DNA of 6,184 nt from assembly GCA_017620115.1 (NCBI GenBank), contig JAFZRB010000396.1, positions 1-6,184 of the forward strand, written 5' to 3'. Both the position numbers and the translations under genes were made by a program. Within the stretch, counting starts at the first letter, position 1; each line of letters opens with the position of its first letter. This document shows positions 1-6,184 of the stretch, one piece after another. The DNA comes from Clostridia bacterium (GTDB lineage: Bacteria > Bacillota > Clostridia > Christensenellales > Aristaeellaceae). The notes beneath the pieces are model-generated. The model searched no databases, was not told the DNA's origin, and was given only the letters and a program-made list of their open reading frames with translations.

Positions 1-270
1 CTTATAGAACAGCAGGATGCGGCCGTCTTTCAGCTGATACAGCACGGGGTTCCAGTGCGGCTCCATGGAGCCCGCTACCTGCCGCGCTTCCGAGAAGCTC
101 TGGCCGGTCTTCTCGGCCAGCCAGACGCCCACGTCGCTGTTCCCTTCCCGGCTGCCGCCGAACCAGGCGACCAGCACCCGACCGTCCTCCAGCGGCAGAA
201 CGGTGGAGGCGTGGTGCGCCAGCGTCTTTTTTACGGAAATGACCAGCTGGTGGGCAATGAGCTGAAGCAT
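1..270 (-). CDS. Sialidase/BNR-repeat family protein, N-terminal 90 residues (3' end outside window)
   Basis: The visible 90 codons start at the ATG at 270 and run off the left edge in frame. An SD AGAGGA-like site (AGAAGGA, 279-285) sits 8 bases upstream and supports this start. The protein shows the opening of a sialidase-like beta-propeller: HHASTVLPLEDGRVLVAWFG, then GGSREGNSDVGVWLAE, then EPHWNPVLYQLKDGRILLFY. This pattern (substrate-facing Arg in GGxREG, then EPHWNPVL and LLFYK) is typical of the BNR_2 family often annotated exo-alpha-sialidase. Family members resemble GH33 enzymes, but many are uncharacterised, so cleavage of sialic acid is not established here. The N-terminus has no signal peptide, suggesting a cytoplasmic protein. 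It lies 41 bases after the mfd stop with no terminator or recognisable promoter between, so readthrough from mfd is likely. The catalytic C-terminal part cannot be seen. Confidence 0.8.
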   Translation of the reverse strand, partial: MLQLIAHQLVISVKKTLAHHASTVLPLEDGRVLVAWFGGSREGNSDVGVWLAEKTGQSFSEARQVAGSMEPHWNPVLYQLKDGRILLFYK

Positions 271-278
271 GGCGAACG

Positions 279-285
279 TCCTTCT
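279..285 (-). promoter_or_regulatory. Shine-Dalgarno site of the sialidase-family gene
   Basis: AGAAGGA on the minus strand, with an 8-base spacer to the ATG at 270. It fixes the start of the partial sialidase-like gene and lies inside the 41-base gap after mfd, which holds no hairpin or promoter that I can see. Confidence 0.7.
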
Positions 286-311
286 TTCTTTTATGAGCGT
301 GTTTCCGGGCG

Positions 312-3300
312 TCACGACGCCGCGCTTTCCTTCGGCGCGATGGCGTCGGCGACCTCTTCCATGATGGGGATGCCGGCGCGCACCAGGTCGTCGGCGGGCA
401 GCGCGCCCGCGTTGACCATCAGAACCGGCGGTACCGTGGCCGAGAGGATGAGCCGCTTCTGGTATTTGCTCAGCACGGCGAGCAGCTTTTCCGGATCGGG
501 CCTGGCCGTGGGCGCGAAGCGCATGGCCAAAAATCCGCGCCGGATGGACACATTGTCCACGCCGATGCGTCCGCACAGCCCCTTGAGGTGAGCGATGTCG
601 ATGAGGTTCATCACCGGCCGCGTCGGGTCGCCAAAGCGGTCGATCAGCTCCTCCAGGAGGTCGGCCCGGCTGGCCGCGCTGTCGATGAGGGCGATCTTTT
701 TGTAGACGTCGATGCGCTGCTTGTCGGTGGGCACGTAATCGCCCGGCAGGTAAGCGTCGATGCGGATCTCCATCTTGGTCTGGATATCACCCAGCTTCAC
801 GTCGCCGCGCAGCTTCTGAACGGTTTCCTCAATCATCTTCACATAGAGATCATAGCCCACGGCCGCCATATGCCCGCTCTGCTGATTGCCCAGCAGGTTG
901 CCCGTGCCGCGGATCTCCAGATCGCGCATGGCCACCCGGAAGCCGGCGCCGAACTCGGTGAATTCCCGGATGGCGGCCAGGCGCTTGTCGGCGTTCTCCG
1001 TGAGCACCTTGCCGGGCTGCACGGTGAGGTAAGCGTAGGCCAGCCGGTTGCTGCGGCCCACGCGCCCGCGGATCTGATACAGCTGCGCCAGGCCGAAACG
1101 GTCGGCGTCGATCACGATCAGCGTGTTGGCGCGCGGCACGTCCAGACCGGCTTCGATGATGGTGGTACACAGCAGCACGTCGTACTTGCCGTCGTAGAAA
1201 TCCAGCATCACGTCTTCGAGCTGGTGCTCGCGCATCTGGCCATGACCGATGGCGACGCGCGCCTCGGGCACCAGCCGGCGCAGCCTTTCATAAAAGCGCT
1301 CGATGGACTGCACGCGGTTGTAGAGCACGTATACCTGCCCGTCGCGGCCGATCTCCCGCAGAATGGCGTCGCGAATCAGGCCGTCGGAATACTCGACGAC
1401 GTAGTTCTGCACGGGATAGCGCTCCTCGGGCGGCGTGCGCAGCAGCGACATGTCGCGTATGCCCACCATGCTCATGTGCAGCGTGCGGGGGATGGGCGTG
1501 GCGGAGAGCGTGAGCACGTCCACGTTCTTCTTGAGCTTCTTGATGGTCTCCTTGTGCTTGACGCCGAAGCGCTGCTCCTCGTCCACCACCAGCAGCCCCA
1601 GGTCGTGGAAGCCGATGTCGGCGCCGAGCAGCCGGTGCGTGCCCACCACGATATCCGTCGAACCCTGCCTGAGGGATTCTATGACCGCACGCTGTTCGGC
1701 CGGCGTGCGAAAGCGGCTCAACGCGTCCACGCGGATGGGATAGCCATCCATGCGCCGCAGGATGGTCTGGTAGTGCTGCTGCACGAGTATGGTCGTAGGC
1801 GCGAGCAGCACGGCCTGTTTGCCGTCCATCACGCATTTGAAAATGGCCCGCAGCGCCACCTCGGTCTTGCCGTAGCCCACGTCGCCGCACAGCAGGCGGT
1901 CCATTGCCTGAGGCGACTCCATGTCGCGTTTGATTTCCTCGATGGCGCGCAGCTGATCCTCGGTCTCCTCATAGGGGAATTTGTCCTCGAATTCGCGCTG
2001 CCAGGGCGTGTCCGGCGCGAAAGCGTGGCCCTCGGCGTCGTGGCGCTCGGCGTAGAGCTCCACGAGATCCTCGGCGATCTCCTCGATGCTGGCCTTGACC
2101 TTCGCCTTCTGCTTCTGCCATTCGTTGCCGGAGAGCTTGTTGATCTTCGGCGGCGCGTCCTCCGAGCCGATGTATTTCTGAACGCGGTCCAGCTGGTCGG
2201 TGGGCACATACAGCCGGTCGCTGCCCTGATAGCGGATGAGCAGGTAATCGCCCCACGCGCCGCCCACCTGTATGCGCTCGGTGCCCATGTACTGGCCGAT
2301 GCCGTAGGCTTCGTGCACCACGTAATCGCCCACGGCGAGGTCGGTGAAGGCGCTGATCTTCTCGCCCGCGCGCCAGCTGGAGCGGTTCTTCTGGCGCTGC
2401 GCGCCGTAGATGTCCGTTTCGGATACCACGCACATCTTCTGCGCCACATACTGGAATCCGCGCGAAATGCCCATCGGCACGATCACCGGCACGCCCGGCG
2501 TGAGCCCGGTCACGTTTTCCGCGAACGGCACGGGGCTGCCCAGCTCTTCCAGCGTGCGGCTCAGGCGCTGGCCGCGCGCCACGCCGCCGGCCAGCAGCGC
2601 CACGCGCCAGCCTTCCTTCTTCCATACCTTCACTTCCCGCGCCAGCTCGCGCAGGTTGCTCTGGTAGCCGCCGCCATTCAGGCCCTCGAAGCGGAATACG
2701 CCCCTGAAGCGCAGGTCATTCATGCTCACGGCCAGCGGCATTGTGGCTACGGCCGTTCCGGCCGTCATCCGGACGAGCAGATCGTCGTAATCGAAAAGCA
2801 GATTTGCCTGGCCGGGCAGCGCCGTCTCGCGCTCCAGGGCCGCTTTGTACTGCTCCTCGAATTCCAGCATGCGGTTCTCGCAGCGCGTGCGCAGACGGTC
2901 TGGCTGGTCGAGCACCACGATGGGATCCCTGAGATAATCCATCACGCACTCGGTCTGCTCGTAGAGATAGGGCATGAGCGATTCCGCCGCGGGGCAGATG
3001 TGCGTTTCGCGCAGCGCTTCGATGCGCGGCAGGAACTGCTTTTCCAGCTCGCTCAGCGACGAAACGGGCTTCAACGCGGGCTGTTCAGTCGCTTTCGCGC
3101 GGGCTTTTTCGACGCCAGCGCCCATGTCGTCGAGGGAAGGCAGCTCGTCCAGCGAATCGGAGATTTCCCGGGCGAATTCGTCCCAGGGCGTCAGGTCGAA
3201 CGCGTCTTCGATCTCCTTCTGGCGGCTGCTTCCGCCGCCCGCTTCCCGCAGGCGGCTGTTCAGCGCGGCCTCGATGCGATCTGCCGCCGCCCCGGCCTCC

Positions 3301-4025
3301 TCCGCGTTCAGCAGCGTCTCGTGCGCGGGCAGCACCCAGGCTTTGGTCACGCGGTCGGTGGAACGCTGGCTCATGGGGTCGAAATCACGCAGGGAATCGA
3401 GCTCGTCGTCGAAGAATTCGAGGCGCAGAGCCGACGCCCTGCCCACGGGGAAGACATCCACGATGCCGCCGCGCAGCGCGCACTGGCCGCGGCTCTCGAC
3501 CACGTCGGTGCGCTCATAGCCCGCCTCGGCGAGCTTCCGCATGAGCTCCTGCGGTTCGATGGTCATGCCCTCTTCCAGCCGGACGACGGCGCGCCGGAAG
3601 GTTTTGGCGGGCATCAGCCGGTACATGAGCGCGTCCACCGGCGCGACGAGCGCGCGAAGCCCTCCCGCCATGGCCGCGCCCAGCGCCTCGATCCGGCGGG
3701 CCGCCAGATCGCCCGAGGCCGCGGCCACGCGCATGAAATTGATCTCGCGCGCGGGCAGCAGCTGCACGCGGCCGTGGAACAGCGCGAGCAGGTCGTCGGC
3801 CGCCTTCTGGGCGAGCTGGTCGGTCGCGGTGACGAACAGCAGCATGCGATCGCTCTCACGCGCCAGGCCCGCGAGCATATGCAGCCGCTGGCTGTCATCC
3901 AGCCCTGTTGCGCACACGACGCCGGGCTTTTTCACAGCCTCCCTGAGCTGGCGGTAGGATTCGATTTCCCCGAGCGGCGCGAACAGCCAGTCCAGCCTGT
4001 CCGCGCGCTTGTCTTGTTCCGACAT
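312..4025 (-). CDS. mfd: Transcription-repair coupling factor Mfd
   Basis: Mfd is a cytoplasmic ATP-driven DNA translocase that pushes stalled RNA polymerase off lesions and recruits UvrA for nucleotide excision repair. The 1237-residue protein has the full domain order. A UvrB-like N-terminal module (about 15-250) has a degenerate P-loop (no GKT) and the RGGIVDVFP and FFDDELDSLR motifs. The CarD-like polymerase-interaction domain starts near 566 (GDYVVHEAYGIGQY). The RecG-like motor carries Walker A GDVGYGKT (about 713-720), DEEQ in place of DEAD (about 815), SATPIPRT (about 840) and QIRGRVGRS (about 983). The C-terminal TRCF domain begins near 1087 (IRIDAYLPGDYVPTDKQR). It is somewhat longer than E. 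coli Mfd (1148) or B. subtilis Mfd (1177), the excess lying mainly in a charged stretch around 255-340. The ATG at 4025 is chosen because GGAGGG lies just upstream; the in-frame TTG at 4043 and ATG at 4037 have no SD. No motor motif is missing. Confidence 0.97.
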   Translation of the reverse strand: MSEQDKRADRLDWLFAPLGEIESYRQLREAVKKPGVVCATGLDDSQRLHMLAGLARESDRMLLFVTATDQLAQKAADDLLALFHGRVQLLPAREINFMRVAAASGDLAARRIEALGAAMAGGLRALVAPVDALMYRLMPAKTFRRAVVRLEEGMTIEPQELMRKLAEAGYERTDVVESRGQCALRGGIVDVFPVGRASALRLEFFDDELDSLRDFDPMSQRSTDRVTKAWVLPAHETLLNAEEAGAAADRIEAALNSRLREAGGGSSRQKEIEDAFDLTPWDEFAREISDSLDELPSLDDMGAGVEKARAKATEQPALKPVSSLSELEKQFLPRIEALRETHICPAAESLMPYLYEQTECVMDYLRDPIVVLDQPDRLRTRCENRMLEFEEQYKAALERETALPGQANLLFDYDDLLVRMTAGTAVATMPLAVSMNDLRFRGVFRFEGLNGGGYQSNLRELAREVKVWKKEGWRVALLAGGVARGQRLSRTLEELGSPVPFAENVTGLTPGVPVIVPMGISRGFQYVAQKMCVVSETDIYGAQRQKNRSSWRAGEKISAFTDLAVGDYVVHEAYGIGQYMGTERIQVGGAWGDYLLIRYQGSDRLYVPTDQLDRVQKYIGSEDAPPKINKLSGNEWQKQKAKVKASIEEIAEDLVELYAERHDAEGHAFAPDTPWQREFEDKFPYEETEDQLRAIEEIKRDMESPQAMDRLLCGDVGYGKTEVALRAIFKCVMDGKQAVLLAPTTILVQQHYQTILRRMDGYPIRVDALSRFRTPAEQRAVIESLRQGSTDIVVGTHRLLGADIGFHDLGLLVVDEEQRFGVKHKETIKKLKKNVDVLTLSATPIPRTLHMSMVGIRDMSLLRTPPEERYPVQNYVVEYSDGLIRDAILREIGRDGQVYVLYNRVQSIERFYERLRRLVPEARVAIGHGQMREHQLEDVMLDFYDGKYDVLLCTTIIEAGLDVPRANTLIVIDADRFGLAQLYQIRGRVGRSNRLAYAYLTVQPGKVLTENADKRLAAIREFTEFGAGFRVAMRDLEIRGTGNLLGNQQSGHMAAVGYDLYVKMIEETVQKLRGDVKLGDIQTKMEIRIDAYLPGDYVPTDKQRIDVYKKIALIDSAASRADLLEELIDRFGDPTRPVMNLIDIAHLKGLCGRIGVDNVSIRRGFLAMRFAPTARPDPEKLLAVLSKYQKRLILSATVPPVLMVNAGALPADDLVRAGIPIMEEVADAIAPKESAAS

Positions 4026-4029
4026 TCGG

Positions 4030-4035
4030 CCCTCC
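4030..4035 (-). promoter_or_regulatory. Shine-Dalgarno site that decides the mfd start
   Basis: GGAGGG on the minus strand, 4 bases before the ATG at 4025 (5 bases if counted from GGAGG). Two other in-frame starts, TTG at 4043 and ATG at 4037, lie upstream of or overlap this site and have no SD of their own. The start at 4025 therefore shortens the longest open frame by six codons. Confidence 0.75.
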
Positions 4036-4057
4036 ATATTCAAAAGTCGCTTAAGAA

Positions 4058-4076
4058 AGCCGGCGCTGCGCCGGCT
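4058..4076 (-). other. Hairpin at the 5' end of the mfd transcript
   Basis: AGCCGGCG (4058-4065) and CGCCGGCT (4069-4076) form a perfect 8-bp, almost all G-C stem around a 3-base loop. On the minus strand it is followed by TTTCTT. The predicted transcription start is at about 4076-4079, so this stem would be the first thing on the mRNA, some 30 bases before the mfd SD. It is too close to the start for ordinary intrinsic termination. A stabilising 5' stem-loop is the more natural reading, but its function is inferred. Confidence 0.5.
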
Positions 4077-4083
4077 CGTTATG

Positions 4084-4113
4084 AGTATACGCCATGCCGG
4101 GGCGTGTTGTCAA
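4084..4113 (-). promoter_or_regulatory. Sigma-A/sigma-70 type promoter of mfd
   Basis: The minus strand carries TTGACA (4113-4108, 6/6 to consensus), an 18-base spacer, and TATACT (4089-4084, 5/6). The expected start is at about 4076-4079, giving a leader of about 52-54 bases. It lies immediately downstream of the hpf terminator's U-tract, so mfd has its own strong housekeeping promoter rather than relying on hpf readthrough. No operator is evident apart from the hairpin just after the start. Confidence 0.85.
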
Positions 4114-4120
4114 GGGTCGG

Positions 4121-4157
4121 GCAAAACAAAGGCGCGGGGTTGTTTCCACCCCGCGCC
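4121..4157 (-). terminator. Intrinsic terminator after hpf
   Basis: GGCGCGGGGT (4131-4140) and ACCCCGCGCC (4148-4157) form a perfect 10-bp stem around a 7-base loop. Read on the minus strand it is followed by TTTGTTTT, an interrupted U-tract. On the plus strand no T-run follows, so it acts in the hpf direction. It sits 114 bases beyond the hpf stop and separates hpf from the mfd promoter. Confidence 0.85.
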
Positions 4158-4271
4158 CAAAGGCCAGCGGTATCTGACGCCGCGATCCGGCGCGCGCCGG
4201 TTTGCGCCGCCGCCGTCCGCTTTAACCGTTCAGATCCGCTATACGGCCTTGTTGGTCTCCATTTCAGCGCG

Positions 4272-4814
4272 TCAGCCGAGAATGGGCTCCAGCATGCCCA
4301 CCTTGCCGTCTGTCCGGCGGTAGATGACGCTGGTGATGCCGGTTTCCTGGTTGACGAACACGAAGAAGCTGTGGCCCAGCATGTCCATCTGAGCGATGGC
4401 GTCCTCCACCGTCATGGGCTTGACCTCGAAGCGCTTCACGCGCACCAGCTCGTCGGACATTTCGTCTTCCCAGCTCTGCGCGGGCTCCTCCGCGGGAGCG
4501 AGCGCTTCCAGCGCAGCCGGATCGGCTTTTTTGTCGAGCTTCGTGTGGTGGCGGCGAATCTGGCGGTCGATCTTATCGGCGGCGCGGTCGACGCTCTGAT
4601 ACATGTCGTTTGTGATCTCCTGCGCGCGCAGCATCACGCCGTCGATGTTCATCGAAATTTCAGCGATGTTCCGCGCCCCGCGCTCCTGGCTCAGGCGAAC
4701 CTGCACGTCCGCCTCGCCGCGGAAATAGCGGTCGAATTTATTCAGCTTTTTTTCAATCCGTTCCTGCATGGAGTCGGAAACGGTCATATTCTTCGCATTG
4801 ATGGTAAGACGCAT
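4272..4814 (-). CDS. hpf: Ribosome hibernation promoting factor, long form
   Basis: This 180-residue protein has the two-domain layout of long HPF. The family binds the 30S decoding region, blocking tRNA and mRNA, and pairs ribosomes into inactive 100S dimers when growth slows. Residues 1 to about 95 form the S30AE fold, opening MRLTINAKNMTVSDSMQERI with the basic helix ending DRQIRRHHTKLDKK. An acidic, Ala/Pro-rich linker follows (about 96-122). The C-terminal dimerisation domain (about 123-178) includes VKRFEVKPMTVEDAIAQM, HSFFVFVN and YRRTDGKVGMLEP. I place the start at the ATG at 4814, which has AGGAG 8 bases upstream. A GTG three codons earlier overlaps that SD and is unlikely to be used. 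The gene follows a 412-base intergenic region with a sigma-H-like promoter candidate and ends at a terminator, so it is probably monocistronic. Length and motifs are complete. Confidence 0.97.
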   Translation of the reverse strand: MRLTINAKNMTVSDSMQERIEKKLNKFDRYFRGEADVQVRLSQERGARNIAEISMNIDGVMLRAQEITNDMYQSVDRAADKIDRQIRRHHTKLDKKADPAALEALAPAEEPAQSWEDEMSDELVRVKRFEVKPMTVEDAIAQMDMLGHSFFVFVNQETGITSVIYRRTDGKVGMLEPILG

Positions 4815-4822
4815 GTTTTTCA

Positions 4823-4827
4823 CTCCT
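4823..4827 (-). promoter_or_regulatory. Shine-Dalgarno site that decides the hpf start
   Basis: AGGAG on the minus strand, 8 bases before the ATG at 4814. The in-frame GTG at 4823-4821 uses the last G of this site, so the SD cannot serve that GTG. The ATG start is the sounder call. Confidence 0.75.
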
Positions 4828-4858
4828 GACTTTTTCTGAAATGACGAACGGTTTATGC

Positions 4859-4879
4859 GGCCCGCCCGCGCGGCAGGCC
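4859..4879 (-). other. Hairpin in the hpf leader
   Basis: On the minus strand GGCCTGCC (4879-4872) pairs with GGCGGGCC (4866-4859) over a 5-base loop: 8 pairs including one G-U. No U-run follows, so it is not an intrinsic terminator. A competing stem, GGCAG/CTGCC (4872-4876 with 4888-4892 on the plus-strand numbering), shares one arm and cannot form at the same time. The surrounding sequence is very GC-rich, so chance pairing is possible. Regulation is only a suggestion. Confidence 0.35.
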
Positions 4880-4937
4880 TTCGCGCGCTGCCATGGGAAT
4901 CATTCCTCTCTTGCGGCTTTCGCCTTTCTGTCTTTAT

Positions 4938-4965
4938 ATTTCGCCGCCCGGTTAAATATTCCTGC
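4938..4965 (-). promoter_or_regulatory. Candidate sigma-H-like promoter of hpf
   Basis: The minus strand reads GCAGGAATA (4965-4957), a 12-base spacer, then GCGAAAT (4944-4938). Bacillus sigma-H promoters follow RnAGGAwWW, 11-12 bases, RnnGAAT. The -35 element fits fully and the -10 element differs at one position. B. subtilis hpf (yvyD) is known to use sigma-H and sigma-B promoters, which makes the match more interesting. I found no convincing sigma-A pair upstream of hpf: TATAAA sequences occur at 4933-4938 and 4995-5000 (plus-strand numbering), but neither has a fitting -35. Whether this organism has sigma-H is unknown. Confidence 0.4.
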
Positions 4966-5045
4966 CTGTTTTTCCAATCTTCTTTATTTTTTATTTTATA
5001 CCTTGTCAGTTTCGCATAATGCCGCGCGGGATTGTTTACGCCCCG

Positions 5046-5162
5046 TCAAAATCCCATATTGACCAGTTCTTCGCACAGGGCGGCGTAAAAGGCGTATATC
5101 TTATCCCGCTTGCGGCCGCGCGCCATGAAACCGACGATCTCCACGGCCTGTGAAAAAGCCAT
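5046..5162 (-). CDS. Possible small ORF of 38 residues starting within the ABC gene's terminator
   Basis: I do not recognise this product. The frame opens at the ATG at 5162 (MAFSQAVEIVGFM...) and ends at the TGA at 5046-5048 (...CEELVNMGF). Its middle, RKRDKIYAFYAALCEELV, looks like a basic patch followed by an amphipathic helix. No other gene occupies this stretch, so it is not a shadow frame. An SD, GGAAGG (5171-5176), lies 8 bases before the ATG, and codon third positions are mostly G or C, as in the neighbouring genes. Against it, the SD lies in the apical part and the ATG in the 3' arm of the terminator hairpin, and codons 2-3 use the terminator's U-tract, so start access would be poor. 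A start at the internal ATG at 5126 would give 26 residues but has only a distant GGAG. It may be a real small protein, a gene remnant or a chance frame. Confidence 0.3.
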   Translation of the reverse strand: MAFSQAVEIVGFMARGRKRDKIYAFYAALCEELVNMGF

Positions 5163-5195
5163 CGCCCGCGCCTTCCGACAGGCCGGGCGATGGCT
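5151..5195 (-). terminator. Intrinsic terminator after the ABC-transporter ATPase gene
   Basis: AGCCATCGCCCG (5157-5168) and CGGGCGATGGCT (5184-5195) form a perfect 12-bp stem. Past a single bulged base (5169) four more pairs extend it (5170-5173 with 5180-5183), leaving a 6-base loop. On the minus strand the stem runs into TTTTT, the classic Rho-independent layout. The plus strand has no T-run after it. It begins about 31 bases past the ABC gene's stop and marks the end of that transcript. Confidence 0.9.
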
Positions 5196-5226
5196 GCGCT
5201 TTATGCGTCGTTCATACAGGAGAACG

Positions 5227-6184
<958 letters not shown>

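Noticed and set aside
55..591. Plus-strand frame of 178 codons over the sialidase-like start and the mfd 3' end
   Set aside because: It overlaps two well-supported minus-strand genes, has no domain signature and reads as an arginine/serine-rich shadow frame.
4035..4043. Upstream TTG or ATG starts for mfd
   Set aside because: Neither has an SD, whereas GGAGGG is properly placed for the ATG at 4025, where the sequence MSEQDKRADRL begins.
4158..4271. Possible tRNA or small structured RNA gene between hpf and its terminator
   Set aside because: No cloverleaf arms, TTCGA-type T-loop or other recognised RNA family pattern could be found by eye.
588..4829. An open plus-strand frame of 1413 codons across mfd, the intergenic gap and hpf
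   Set aside because: It is antisense to two unmistakable genes. Its product is a low-complexity His/Ala/Gln/Val/Leu-rich chain with no recognisable domain, which is what the complementary frame of GC-rich codons yields. Stop-free length is unsurprising at this GC content, though 4.2 kb is long.
4984..5003. AT-rich block with TATAAAAT upstream of hpf, as a sigma-A promoter
   Set aside because: No hexamer at 16-18 bases upstream resembles TTGACA (for example GGCATT at the 17-base position). The TTGACG at 5044-5049 is too far away, about 40 bases.

Overview
The window is GC-rich bacterial DNA, and every gene I can support is on the minus strand. It looks like a high-GC member of the Bacillota (Clostridia-like). 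The grounds are a long-form hibernation factor with the C-terminal dimerisation domain, strong GGAGG-type Shine-Dalgarno (SD) sites, a near-consensus sigma-A promoter and U-tailed intrinsic terminators. This placement is an inference; no rRNA or other taxonomic marker is present. I saw no mobile element, CRISPR array, tRNA or rRNA.

Read in the direction of transcription (right to left), the layout is as follows. (1) 6184-5227 holds most of an ABC-transporter ATPase of the polyamine/iron(III)/phosphonate-type importer class, with its N-terminus cut off by the window edge. A strong intrinsic terminator (5195-5152) follows it. (2) A 412-base intergenic region (5226-4815) is more AT-rich in the middle. 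It holds that terminator, a possible 38-codon small ORF that starts inside the terminator hairpin, a sigma-H-like promoter candidate and a structured leader with a possible tiny upstream ORF. (3) hpf (4814-4272) encodes a long-form ribosome hibernation promoting factor and ends at a perfect 10-bp terminator hairpin (4157-4131). (4) A nearly perfect sigma-A promoter (-35 at 4113-4108, -10 at 4089-4084) lies just past that terminator and drives mfd (4025-312), the transcription-repair coupling factor. Its mRNA should begin with a tight 8-bp hairpin. (5) After 41 bases without a terminator, a sialidase/BNR-repeat family gene starts at 270 and runs off the left edge. It is probably cotranscribed with mfd.

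The genes look like separate transcription units rather than one pathway: solute import, ribosome dormancy, and transcription-coupled repair with a carbohydrate-related gene behind it. hpf and mfd both act on stalled or idle gene-expression machinery, but each has its own terminator or promoter, so nothing in the sequence shows joint regulation. No clearly new system is evident. The least explained piece is the ABC-hpf intergenic region, especially the small ORF embedded in the terminator.
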